From Swingsia samuiensis (lineage in GTDB: Bacteria; Pseudomonadota; Alphaproteobacteria; Acetobacterales; Acetobacteraceae), in contig NZ_CP038141.1 in NCBI RefSeq assembly GCF_006542355.1, positions 1,119,501 through 1,183,500 of the forward strand: a DNA stretch of 64,000 nucleotides. The letters run 5' to 3'. Below the pieces are notes generated by a model, which ran no database searches, was not told the DNA's origin, and saw only the letters and a list, made by a program, of their open reading frames with translations. The translations under genes were made by a program, and so were the position numbers. This document shows positions 35,042 to 43,440 of this stretch, piece after piece; the stretch's first letter is position 1; every line of letters begins with the position of its first letter.

Positions 35042-35109
35042 ATAAAAAATTGCTCTCACAATGAGAGGGATATGATGATCCTTGTAATGACCTTAATCAT
35101 ACCAAGGTC
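35042..35109 (-). promoter_or_regulatory. thrS leader: two hairpins ending in a terminator-like U-tract
   Basis: Reading the minus strand, a first hairpin pairs GACCTT with AAGGTC (35089-35109), and a second pairs CTCTCA with TGAGAG (35053-35067) and is followed within three bases by six U residues (35044-35049). The U-tract touches the thrS Shine-Dalgarno. Since there is no room for a promoter between them, thrS transcripts must run through this element. It could be an attenuator, or the terminator of the upstream glycosyltransferase operon that is partly read through. Confidence 0.5.
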
Positions 35110-35147
35110 GCAAGCCCTTGTAAGCAAAGTAATAGAGTTTTTTAGCG

Positions 35148-36224
35148 TTAAAGATCATTTTTTAGAATAAAAGATGGAATGTTGAAGGGGTTAGAAAGAC
35201 GGTTTTCGTGCCACCCAGCATCCATGTAGTGCAGAATGGGCCATTTCCCATAAAATGTGTCTTTTGTCACATCTGGGTTTTCATAGGCATAAAAAAGCGG
35301 GTCGAATACGGAATATTCATGGAGTGCATCATCTTGAAGACGGCGGTGCGCTAAAAAATTATGTTGGGTTTGAATAGGAGGTTGTGGGAAAGCTTGGGTT
35401 CCTAAAATAGGAGTAGGGTCAACGCCGAGTTTTTTGAAATGCTCAGCGATAATAGGTGCATAAAGATCAGGGGTGAAACGATAACCTTGGAGAAACTCTT
35501 CTTCACTATGAAGAAAGTAATATTTGAGGTGATAGCTTTCATCGGGATTTTGAGGCGTTATCTGGCCCGGTTTTACCGCTTCTCCGGGAATAGCGCCTGC
35601 AATATGGGATATTTTTTCACGCGCGAACCGTCGGATTTCTTCGTAATTTGGTCGATTGTGAAGGTGAATATGAATAAAGGGAGTACGAATATATTTTTCG
35701 GTATGAATGGTTTGCGGGGCATGTAATCCCCGATCAAGATCAACAATCGTCTGTGATTGAAACAAGGCGCGAGGAACAGACTGAGGGCGATAATAATTGG
35801 GCGCGTTGGGAATATTGAGTAAAAGCCGATCCGTAAGAAAGGTGGCTTTGACATCTTTCATGTTTTCAAAATGGCTGCGGATTTCAACAGGGTCCACAGA
35901 AAGACGTTCTAAAAAATAAGCAATAAATTCATCGCAATCCATGGGAATGACAAAGTCATAATTTTTTTCTTTATCCCATTGTTGAATAATTTTTTTAAAA
36001 ATTTGGCCTTTGTTTAAAAAGTCATCATGGGAATTATATTTTCTAATAATTTCAACGCCTTGGGATTCATAATAGGCTTGAATATTTTCCACCCTTGGGT
36101 CTGTAGAGCCATTATCAACGATGGTGAGGTTGGAAAAACCACAAATAGCACCGTGCCATAGGATCCAAGGCTCAAGAAGCTTAGATTCATTCTTTTGCAT
36201 GGTGAGACAGCGAATAACCGTCAT
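35148..36224 (-). CDS. Glycosyltransferase family 2-like protein
   Basis: A 358-residue protein of the Glyco_tranf_2_4 type: MTVIRCLTMQKNESKLLEPW at the start, TIVDNGSTDP as the nucleotide-sugar loop and PMDCDEFIAYF, whose DCD is the metal-binding DxD. The C-terminal part (FDPLFYAYENPDV) resembles a short repeat found in capsule-type proteins. It overlaps the upstream family 9 transferase gene by four bases, so both probably act on the same glycan. The acceptor is unknown. Confidence 0.83.
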   Translation of the reverse strand: MTVIRCLTMQKNESKLLEPWILWHGAICGFSNLTIVDNGSTDPRVENIQAYYESQGVEIIRKYNSHDDFLNKGQIFKKIIQQWDKEKNYDFVIPMDCDEFIAYFLERLSVDPVEIRSHFENMKDVKATFLTDRLLLNIPNAPNYYRPQSVPRALFQSQTIVDLDRGLHAPQTIHTEKYIRTPFIHIHLHNRPNYEEIRRFAREKISHIAGAIPGEAVKPGQITPQNPDESYHLKYYFLHSEEEFLQGYRFTPDLYAPIIAEHFKKLGVDPTPILGTQAFPQPPIQTQHNFLAHRRLQDDALHEYSVFDPLFYAYENPDVTKDTFYGKWPILHYMDAGWHENRLSNPFNIPSFILKNDL

Positions 36225-37129
36225 GTTGGAAGCAGTGCGGCGATTCGAGATGTCGGAAGTAATGCTAGGTCCGGCACATCAATAATGGTGGTTCGTCCAG
36301 GAGTGATCGTCAGAGGAGATGTAAGGCGAGGGTCACTATCTTGGGAAAAGAGAGCAATAATGGGGGTGTCCATAATAGCTGCTAGATGAATCGGGCCTGT
36401 ATCATTTCCTATAACGACACAAGCGCGTCCCAGTACGCCAGCCAATTCTAGGAGAGAGGTTTGACCAGTTAAGTCTAGGGCGTCTGGGCATGTGTGTTGA
36501 ATATATGTGGCAAGAGGGGTTTCTTCTTTTGTTCCTACGATAACAGGTCTTATTTTCTTTTCAGAAAGAAGGTTTCCAACTTCAGCGAATCTTGAAATTG
36601 GCCAACGTTTTTGGGGGCGGTGGGGAGCTGCCCCGGGGATAAGCACAGCATAACGCTCTTGTAGCGTAGGGCCGTGATCTTTGAGCCATGTTGGAACGGT
36701 TCTGTTTTGAGGTATTATTCCCGCGTGGATAAGCTGATCATCCATACGGGCGAGGGTATGCATATCATTCCGTGACGGGTTAGCATGAGGGTGGCAGCAT
36801 CCTTTTGAAATGCCAGACCAATGTTTAGGGCGCCCTGCGATATGGAAGATTTTTTTTGAGCGGTTGGAGGTTTGAAGATCAAAAACGCGATCAAAATCTT
36901 TAATTTTCTGGCATGTTTTAAATAATGAAACTGGGCGTTTTAAGGTAGGCCTTGGTTGGGCGATAATCGCATCAAACCATGGCGACGCAAGAGCGAGGTC
37001 GTAAAAAGCAGGAGTCGTTAGGAGGGTGATATGAGCGTGAGGATATGCTTCTCGAATGGAGGAGAAGGCACCAAAAGATTGGATGAAATCACCCAATGCT
37101 CCAAGTTTAATAACAAGAATACGGCTCAT
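36221..37129 (-). CDS. Glycosyltransferase family 9 (heptosyltransferase-like)
   Basis: A 302-residue GT-B enzyme. The N-terminal MSRILVIKLGALGDFIQSF and the C-terminal VIGNDTGPIHLAAIM with the ADP-heptose-binding loop are classic for LPS heptosyltransferases. Some family 9 members in acetic acid bacteria use other sugars. Its stop overlaps the start of the family 2 gene in an ATGA arrangement. Located downstream of grpE, from which a long hairpin separates it. Confidence 0.87.
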   Translation of the reverse strand: MSRILVIKLGALGDFIQSFGAFSSIREAYPHAHITLLTTPAFYDLALASPWFDAIIAQPRPTLKRPVSLFKTCQKIKDFDRVFDLQTSNRSKKIFHIAGRPKHWSGISKGCCHPHANPSRNDMHTLARMDDQLIHAGIIPQNRTVPTWLKDHGPTLQERYAVLIPGAAPHRPQKRWPISRFAEVGNLLSEKKIRPVIVGTKEETPLATYIQHTCPDALDLTGQTSLLELAGVLGRACVVIGNDTGPIHLAAIMDTPIIALFSQDSDPRLTSPLTITPGRTTIIDVPDLALLPTSRIAALLPT

Positions 37130-37175
37130 ATATTGTGTTTAGCAGGCTCTGACGGAAGTCCAAACACATAGAAGT

Positions 37176-37205
37176 GTGAAAAATGTTCCGTAGAACATTT
37201 TTCAC
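37176..37205 (-). terminator. Perfect 13-base inverted repeat after grpE
   Basis: GTGAAAAATGTTC and GAACATTTTTCAC pair perfectly around a four-base loop, starting eight bases after the grpE stop. The right arm read on the minus strand carries an internal run of T residues. It probably terminates grpE, but the high symmetry would also suit a protein-binding site. Confidence 0.6.
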
Positions 37206-37212
37206 GGTAAAC

Positions 37213-37809
37213 TTAGGTTGCGCTCGGTCCTTTGGAGACAACAACCATAGCTGGCTTTAGAAGGCGTCCCTTTAGAAGCCATGCGGGTGTCCACGCTTGA
37301 ATAACATGGCCACTTTCATGTTGGTCAGAAGGTTGTTCTGCCATTGCTTGGTGAAGGTTGGCGTCAAAAGGTTTGCCAGTAGGGTCTTCGCTCGTGATAC
37401 CGTGGCGCTCTAAAATGTTGAGGAAAGAACGTTCAGTTCCTTCAATTCCTTCTCTCAACTTTGAAATGAGCTCATCTTCGCCGTCTGTTTTTGCAGGCAA
37501 TGAAGCGAGACCGCGTTTCAGGTTTTCAGCAGCCTCAACAACGTCTTTGGCAAATTTCTGAATTGTGTATTGCCGCGCATCTTCAAGATCGCGCTTGGCA
37601 CGGTTGCGAACATTCTGATTTTCGGCTTCAGAACGTACCCAGCGGTCTTTAAGATCCGCTACTTCAGCTTCGAGTGCTTTTATACGATCTTCCGCAGAAA
37701 CGTTTTCAGGTGTTTCAGTATTGGATGTCTGTTCGTTCATAGCCGGATTCTCGACGCCCTGTTCAGGCGCGTCATGGGAATGCTCCGGATGTGTATTCTG
37801 GTCTGGCAT
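37213..37809 (-). CDS. grpE: GrpE nucleotide-exchange factor
   Basis: A 198-residue co-chaperone that releases ADP from DnaK. After an acidic disordered leader (about residues 1-40) comes a long coiled coil (RIKALEAEVADLKDRWVRSEAENQNVRNR), then the beta-wing domain with GTERSFLNILERHGI, GKPFDANLHQAMAEQP and GRLLKPAMVVVSKGP. It is divergent from chvI. dnaK and dnaJ are not in this window. A heat-shock-type promoter is visible upstream. Confidence 0.95.
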   Translation of the reverse strand: MPDQNTHPEHSHDAPEQGVENPAMNEQTSNTETPENVSAEDRIKALEAEVADLKDRWVRSEAENQNVRNRAKRDLEDARQYTIQKFAKDVVEAAENLKRGLASLPAKTDGEDELISKLREGIEGTERSFLNILERHGITSEDPTGKPFDANLHQAMAEQPSDQHESGHVIQAWTPAWLLKGRLLKPAMVVVSKGPSAT

Positions 37810-37865
37810 ATCACGACCTTATTGTTAGCAAGTGACGGGCTCTTATGTAGCCCCGTTCTCTTACA

Positions 37866-37896
37866 CAGAGATAACGCTGATTATCTTAAAGACAAG
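37866..37896 (-). promoter_or_regulatory. Candidate sigma-32 promoter of grpE
   Basis: On the minus strand CTTG is followed after 17 bases by GTTATCTCTG, which fits the alphaproteobacterial heat-shock consensus CTTG-N17/18-CYTATNTNNG at all but the first position of the second box. It lies 56 bases upstream of the grpE start. A heat-shock promoter is expected for grpE. Confidence 0.55.
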
Positions 37897-37996
37897 AGGT
37901 GTGTTATGATAGAATGTCATTGAAAAGTCTATTTCATAACATAAACTTGCTTAACCTATCGGGTTTTGGCCCTTAATTTTAGCCGACGGACTGTTT

Positions 37997-38761
37997 ATGG
38001 AGATCTCACGCTCACCCTACCAGGGGCAATCCTCAGGAACGCAGACAGGGTCTGCTGTTGCGCCAATTATTGCGCTGGTGGATGATGATCGCAATATTCT
38101 GGCATCCGTTCAAATGACTTTGGAAGCAGAAGGATTCACTGTTCATACCTACACAGACGGTGAAAGTGCTTTGCAGGGAATTATTACCCGCCCCGTTAGT
38201 TTGGCTGTTTTGGATATCAAAATGCCACGGATGGACGGCATGGAGCTTCTTCAACGTTTACGTGCGCGTTCTAATTTACCTGTTATCTTTTTAACATCCA
38301 AAGATGAAGAGCTTGATCAGTTGATGGGTCTACGCCTAGGGGCTGACGATTATATTACAAAACCTTTTTCACAACGTCTTTTAATCGAACGGATTCGGGC
38401 TTTGTTGCGTCGGCAGGATGCTAGTCGTGCAGAGGCTTCGGGTAGTACATCAGTCGGTGCCGCAATTGTGCGGGGTAAACTGTCATTGGATGAAACACGG
38501 CATCAGTGTTTGTGGGATGGTAAAGATATTCCTTTGACGGTAACGGAGTTTTTGCTTGTAAAAGCCCTAGCCATGCGTTCGGGAATGGTTAAATCACGTG
38601 ATCAACTGATCGATGCTGCGTATGGGGATAATATTTATGTTGATGACCGGACGATTGATAGTCATATCAAGCGTGTAAGAAAAAAATTTAGACAAGTAGA
38701 TGATACGTTTAATCAGATCGAAACATTATATGGGATTGGATATCGCTATCGTGATGAATAA
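37997..38761 (+). CDS. chvI: Response regulator ChvI
   Basis: A 254-residue OmpR-type regulator. The receiver domain (residues 24-140) has [10 protein letters not shown], phospho-acceptor Asp in [13 protein letters not shown] and Lys in DYITKPFS; the winged helix ends with [15 protein letters not shown] short Ser/Gly/Gln-rich leader precedes the receiver. With the kinase gene 50 bases downstream it forms the acid- and envelope-responsive ChvG/ChvI system of alphaproteobacteria. Confidence 0.92.
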   Translation: MEISRSPYQGQSSGTQTGSAVAPIIALVDDDRNILASVQMTLEAEGFTVHTYTDGESALQGIITRPVSLAVLDIKMPRMDGMELLQRLRARSNLPVIFLTSKDEELDQLMGLRLGADDYITKPFSQRLLIERIRALLRRQDASRAEASGSTSVGAAIVRGKLSLDETRHQCLWDGKDIPLTVTEFLLVKALAMRSGMVKSRDQLIDAAYGDNIYVDDRTIDSHIKRVRKKFRQVDDTFNQIETLYGIGYRYRDE

Positions 38762-38811
38762 ACGAAAAGGCATCCGTTAAGTCTTTTTGTGCATTGGGGT
38801 AAGTATATTTT

Positions 38812-40584
38812 ATGAAGAGAGAGAGCCTTACCCCTGCTACATCTTATAATTCGAACGCTGCTCGACTGGAGCAGGGGAGAGAAAAGAAGGGAAGAGCGGC
38901 TGTCCCTTCTCAATTTAATAAATTTTTTCGCAAACGATTAGCGTCTCCCTTACTTATTCGGATATTATTGCTGAATATTCTTCCGCTGGCTTTGCTCGCG
39001 GTGACGTTATTGTTTCTGGATCAATTTCAGAATGGTTTATTAGAAGCCGATGTAAATGCTTTACGTGAGCAAGCTCATATTTATGCTGCGGCTTTAGGCC
39101 AGTCGGCTGTTAATCCTGCACCACATTCCGTTGAGCGTGTTGTGCCGGGAGGGCAGTATGTTTTGGATGCCTTGCGGGCTCGTCCATTGTTGGGACGGTT
39201 AACAGAACCAAGCCCTAATGTGCACGCATTGTTGTTTGACCCTGATGGAAAGTTGGTCGCGGATAGTCGTTCTGAGGCGCATCGTGCGGCGTGGCATAGT
39301 CAGCATCAGGGGCATGATTATTCGTGGGTACCGCCTAGAAATAATACGGTGGAAGAGGTATATGATTGGTTGTTATCGTTATTTCCGTCAACGTCTTCCG
39401 ATGGAATTGTTACATTAACAACGGATGATGCCTTTGACGGCCCTCATGATGCTCAAGTTCTTAATCCAAGAGCAGAGTTACCTCCCTTTATTCGGAGAAC
39501 TAAAGATCATCAGTTGGTGATTACCGTTGTTGAACCCGTGATTCACGATGGTTTGACGGTTGGAGAAATACAGCTGACACGGCATGCGCCAGAAGTTGAC
39601 CGATCTTTATTTTCTGTCCGGTCTTCTATTTTATCTCTTGTGCTTGTGGCCTTGATCGTAACCATCTTTTTGTCTTGGTATTTGTCGCTGATCATAGCGC
39701 GCCCCTTACTTACGTTAGCGAGAGCCTCCCATGAGATGAGAGAGACGGATGGGCGGGAGGATTTGGTTCCTGAACCATTATTGGCCCGTCGTGATGAGAT
39801 TGGCGTATTGGCGCGATCTTTGCGAGGCAGTGCGCTCGCATTATGGGCGCGCATGGATGATATTGAGCGGTTTGCTGCGGATGTTAGCCATGAGATTAAA
39901 AATCCGCTTTCCTCGATTCGGTCGGCGATTGAAACCTTGCCAAGGATTGTTGATCCAGAAAGGCGAGAACGTCTTCTTGGGATTATGACCAATGATGTGA
40001 AGCGTTTGGATCGGTTAATCACGGATATTTCAGATGCGAGCCGAATTGATGCAGAATTATCGCGTGTGCGCCCAGAACCGGTTTCTGTTGTCGCGCTTTT
40101 ATCGATTCTGGTTGAAATGCATCAAACGACACGAAAAGCAGAAGACCCCATTTTAAGGTTAGATGTAAAAGACCCCGCCGTTGCGCTATATGCTCTCGCA
40201 GTGGAAGATCGTTTGGTGCAGGTTTTACGGAATTTAATTGGAAATGCGGTGTCTTTCTCTCCTACGCGTGGGGAGATTGTGCTTCAAGCTCAATTAGCTG
40301 AAAATTTTGTAAATGGCAGAATGATGGGACATTTCATTGAAATAACCATTAGTGATCAAGGCCCCGGTATTCCTCCGGGGAAACTGGAAAGTATTTTTGA
40401 TCGGTTTTATTCAGAACGTCCTCAAACCGAGCATTTTGGTCAACATTCCGGGTTGGGGCTTGCAATTAGTCGACAAATTATTCTTGCTCTAAGAGGGAGT
40501 CTTTTTGCACGGAATATTGTGGACGAAAGCGGCAAAATAGTAGGGGCGTGTTTTGTAATTCGTTTGCCTGGAGTTATGTCCTAG
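38812..40584 (+). CDS. chvG: Sensor histidine kinase ChvG
   Basis: A 590-residue kinase. Membrane helices lie at about residues 47-65 and 267-290, bracketing a 200-residue periplasmic stimulus-sensing domain; HAMP follows, then the phospho-acceptor His in ADVSHEIKNPLSSIRSAIE and an ATPase domain with NLIGNAVSFSP, DQGPGIP and HSGLGLAISRQI. In relatives a periplasmic repressor, ExoR, holds this kinase off at neutral pH; no exoR is in the window. rapZ follows after 126 bases. Confidence 0.92.
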   Translation: MKRESLTPATSYNSNAARLEQGREKKGRAAVPSQFNKFFRKRLASPLLIRILLLNILPLALLAVTLLFLDQFQNGLLEADVNALREQAHIYAAALGQSAVNPAPHSVERVVPGGQYVLDALRARPLLGRLTEPSPNVHALLFDPDGKLVADSRSEAHRAAWHSQHQGHDYSWVPPRNNTVEEVYDWLLSLFPSTSSDGIVTLTTDDAFDGPHDAQVLNPRAELPPFIRRTKDHQLVITVVEPVIHDGLTVGEIQLTRHAPEVDRSLFSVRSSILSLVLVALIVTIFLSWYLSLIIARPLLTLARASHEMRETDGREDLVPEPLLARRDEIGVLARSLRGSALALWARMDDIERFAADVSHEIKNPLSSIRSAIETLPRIVDPERRERLLGIMTNDVKRLDRLITDISDASRIDAELSRVRPEPVSVVALLSILVEMHQTTRKAEDPILRLDVKDPAVALYALAVEDRLVQVLRNLIGNAVSFSPTRGEIVLQAQLAENFVNGRMMGHFIEITISDQGPGIPPGKLESIFDRFYSERPQTEHFGQHSGLGLAISRQIILALRGSLFARNIVDESGKIVGACFVIRLPGVMS

Positions 40585-40710
40585 GACGAGAAAATATGAG
40601 TAGGAATAAAAATGAAACATTCCCCATATTATTTAAAAATGCTTAGAATAAAGATATGGTAAAATAGGAATCTACCGAGGCTGGTTTTAATACAAGAAGG
40701 AAGATCCTCT

Positions 40711-41631
40711 TTGAAAGTTCGGCAAGTCCTCATTGTTACAGGCCTATCTGGCGCTGGAAAATCATCGATTCTTCGAGTGTTGGAAGATTTGGGATATGAG
40801 GTGGTTGACAATCCCCCTCTTCATTTACTGGAAGCTTTAGCGTTTAAAGCAGGTGAACGCCTTGCGATTGGAATTGATGTAAGAAGCCGTGGCTTTGAAG
40901 CACATCAAGTCGTTGAAGAAACAGAAAAATTGAAAAGGTTGTCGAATATTAATCTACAGGTTTTATATGCAACAGCAGAGCCTGAGATTTTATTGAGACG
41001 CTTTACGGCGACCCGCAGACGGCACCCGTTGGTAACAAGTGGGACCATTCTTCCTGGAATTGAACAAGAAATGGCACTTCTTGTTCCTTTACGCGCATGT
41101 GCAGATTTTGTTATTGATACGTCTGATCTTCCTGCTCCAGAATTACGGCAATTGATTGAAACGCGTTTTGGGAGTGGTGCAGAAGAAGGGTTAACCGTTG
41201 CGTTAATGTCTTTCGCCTATCCTGCCGGGCTTCCTCGTGAAGCGGATATGGTCTTTGATGCACGTTTTTTGAGAAATCCGCATTACGATCCTGATTTGCA
41301 ACCCATGACGGGGCTTGATCCTGCTGTGGTCAATTATGTGAAGTCAGATCCTGCTTATGATATCTTTTTTGGATATTTAACAGACATTCTTAATTTGGTT
41401 TTGCCGAGGTTTGTTGAAGAAGGTAAGAAATACGCAACCGTTGCAGTCGGGTGCAGTGGTGGAAAACACCGCTCCGTTACGATTATTGAAGAATTGGCGC
41501 GGCTACTTCCTGAAACAGCACCTGTTGGTCCAATGATGGTTCTTCATAGGGAGCTTGCAAGGAAGGGGTTCTCTTCTTGGCGCTGGGCTGTCCCTCCTCA
41601 CATGGAAGGATCACACCAAGAGGATATATAG
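40711..41631 (+). CDS. rapZ: RNase adapter / nucleotide-binding protein RapZ
   Basis: A 306-residue P-loop protein: Walker A GLSGAGKSS, DNPPLHLLEAL, and a C-terminal domain with VGCSGGKHRSVTIIEELA that in E. coli senses glucosamine-6-phosphate and presents RNA to RNase E. TTG at 40711 is the start, with AAGGAAG seven bases upstream. In many alphaproteobacteria this gene sits among hprK and PTS genes; none are present here. Confidence 0.92.
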   Translation: MKVRQVLIVTGLSGAGKSSILRVLEDLGYEVVDNPPLHLLEALAFKAGERLAIGIDVRSRGFEAHQVVEETEKLKRLSNINLQVLYATAEPEILLRRFTATRRRHPLVTSGTILPGIEQEMALLVPLRACADFVIDTSDLPAPELRQLIETRFGSGAEEGLTVALMSFAYPAGLPREADMVFDARFLRNPHYDPDLQPMTGLDPAVVNYVKSDPAYDIFFGYLTDILNLVLPRFVEEGKKYATVAVGCSGGKHRSVTIIEELARLLPETAPVGPMMVLHRELARKGFSSWRWAVPPHMEGSHQEDI

Positions 41632-41698
41632 CGTGATGAAACGCAGGCTTTTGGTGTTACTGTTTTTGTAAGAAAGAAGGTTATAAAGCCTAACGAAT

Positions 41699-42235
41699 AT
41701 GCCTCAATCATCTTCTCATAATATAATTGCTAAAGAGCTGACCTTTATACCAGACATTCACAGCCGTTTAAAAAAGGTGGAACAATGGTGCAAAGAGCGA
41801 GGGCAGCGTTTAACAGAAACACGAAAACAGGTTTTGGGATTAATTTTAAATTCTGAAAAACCCATAGGGGCTTATGATCTGTTGTCTCAGATAAGGCCAT
41901 TTCATCCGAATGCTGCTCCCCCTACAATCTATCGTGCGCTTGATTTTTTATTAGAGCAAGGTTTGGTGCACCGTTTGGAACGGTTGAGTGCTTTCGTTGC
42001 TTGCTCGCACGCGGTTGAATGCCATCATGGATGTGAACATGAAGAGTGGGGCGTACATCGTGCACAGTTTTTAATTTGTCGGTCTTGTGGCCGTGCATGG
42101 GAACTGGAGCAAGAGGCTATTGTTCCAGCGGTTATGTATGCCGCTAAGCGTGTGGGGTTTAAAGCAGAAGCCGCTACGGTTGAGGTGGAAGGTATATGTG
42201 CAGACTGTCAGAAAAAGAGACTTCAAGATGTTTGA
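41699..42235 (+). CDS. Fur-family metalloregulator, probably Zur
   Basis: A 178-residue Fur-superfamily repressor. The winged helix is RGQRLTETRKQVLGLIL to PPTIYRALDFLLEQGLVHRLE; the dimerisation half has His-rich CSHAVECHHGCEHEEW, then CRSCG and CADC forming the structural zinc site. The early CSH and the two CxxC pairs resemble Zur more than Fur, but no zinc-uptake genes are adjacent to confirm it. Confidence 0.82.
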   Translation: MPQSSSHNIIAKELTFIPDIHSRLKKVEQWCKERGQRLTETRKQVLGLILNSEKPIGAYDLLSQIRPFHPNAAPPTIYRALDFLLEQGLVHRLERLSAFVACSHAVECHHGCEHEEWGVHRAQFLICRSCGRAWELEQEAIVPAVMYAAKRVGFKAEAATVEVEGICADCQKKRLQDV

Positions 42236-42336
42236 GGCTTACGTTCAAAACGATTGAATAAAATAAATATTTTATACAGAGCCCTTTCGTAGTGTAAGGC
42301 AGAGCTACGATCATGAAATAAATAAGGGCAGCTATA

Positions 42337-43362
42337 ATGACGACTGGTCCTCACGTTGGATTGTTGGCAGAAGTAACGCGCGGTAATCGTGTCGAATCAC
42401 GGCATTATGGAAGAGCCGTCGTTGTCGATGCGCATGGAAAAGTTGTCTGGTCATGTGGGGCTGTGGATGAGTCTGTTTATCCTCGTTCAACTGTCAAAGC
42501 CCTTTTGGCTCTAGAGCTTGTTGCAAGCGGAGCAGCCGAGCGGTTAAATCTTTCCAATCAAGCGTTAGCTTTGGCATGTGCGTCACATGGGGGAGAACCT
42601 CAGCACGTTGAAGTTGCACAGAATATGCTCAGTAAGGTTGGTTTGGGTGTCAATGCTTTAGAGTGTGGAGCGCATTGGCCAACTTACGAGCCGGCTGCGC
42701 GTGCCTTAGCTGCACATTCACAAGAAGCCTGTGCATTTCACAATAATTGCTCCGGGAAACATGCTGGTTTGATTTGCTTGGCGTGCGATCAAGGGGTGGA
42801 TATCAAAAATTATATAGATCCGTCGCATGAAATACAGCGTCGTGTAACCAATGTTCTCGAAATGATGACAAAGACCCCTCATGGTTCTGAAAATCGAGGA
42901 ACAGATGGCTGTTCAATGCCGACCTATGCCGTTCCACTGACAGCATTGGCACATGCCTTTGCTCGTTTTGGAACAGGGCAAAGTATGCCAGAGCAGTATG
43001 CAAAAGCATCTGAGGTTTTGCGGGAAGCTGTGGCACAAAACCCGTTTCTAGTGGCAGGTTCGTCACGTTATGACACAATTATTATGAACAATTTCAAAAC
43101 TCGCGCGTTTGTTAAAATGGGCGCCGAAGGTGTGATGGTTGCATCTCTTCCAGAGTTGGGGCTGGGAATCGCAATTAAGATTGATGATGGTGCAAATAGG
43201 GCTGCGGAAGTAGCTATGTCGAGCCTTCTGAGCCATTTTGGCGCAGAGTCTCTACGGAAGACAGCAGAAGATGATGCGGTTCTTCAGAAGACGTCTGCCC
43301 AAATCTTAAAAAACTGGCGTGGTGTAACAGTGGGAGAAATTCGACCAGCTCAATGGGTTTGA
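42337..43362 (+). CDS. L-asparaginase II family (Rhizobium AnsA type)
   Basis: A 341-residue member of the asparaginase family unrelated to E. coli AnsA/AnsB (PF06089). Conserved blocks are the N-terminal GLLAEVTRGNRVESRHYGRA, YPRSTVKALLALELV with the catalytic Ser and Lys, CASHGGEP, and HNNCSGKHAGLICLA with the zinc-site Cys and catalytic Ser-Lys. It would release ammonia from asparagine in the cytoplasm. Transcribed in the same direction as a sugar symporter 78 bases downstream. Confidence 0.88.
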   Translation: MTTGPHVGLLAEVTRGNRVESRHYGRAVVVDAHGKVVWSCGAVDESVYPRSTVKALLALELVASGAAERLNLSNQALALACASHGGEPQHVEVAQNMLSKVGLGVNALECGAHWPTYEPAARALAAHSQEACAFHNNCSGKHAGLICLACDQGVDIKNYIDPSHEIQRRVTNVLEMMTKTPHGSENRGTDGCSMPTYAVPLTALAHAFARFGTGQSMPEQYAKASEVLREAVAQNPFLVAGSSRYDTIIMNNFKTRAFVKMGAEGVMVASLPELGLGIAIKIDDGANRAAEVAMSSLLSHFGAESLRKTAEDDAVLQKTSAQILKNWRGVTVGEIRPAQWV

Positions 43363-43440
43363 TCCCTTTTATACCATAGATGGAAATTATGGTTTTTATC
43401 ATAAAAATAGGAACCATTTTAAGAAGGATATCGCCATACA

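Noticed and set aside
37182-37199. Centre of the grpE inverted repeat considered as a parS site
   Set aside because: It lacks the CACGTG core of parS; TGTTCCGTAGAACA is only superficially similar, and no parAB is nearby.
43373-43398. Hairpin ACCATA/TATGGT with T-run after the asparaginase gene
   Set aside because: Six A/T-rich pairs only; could be a weak terminator but not convincing.
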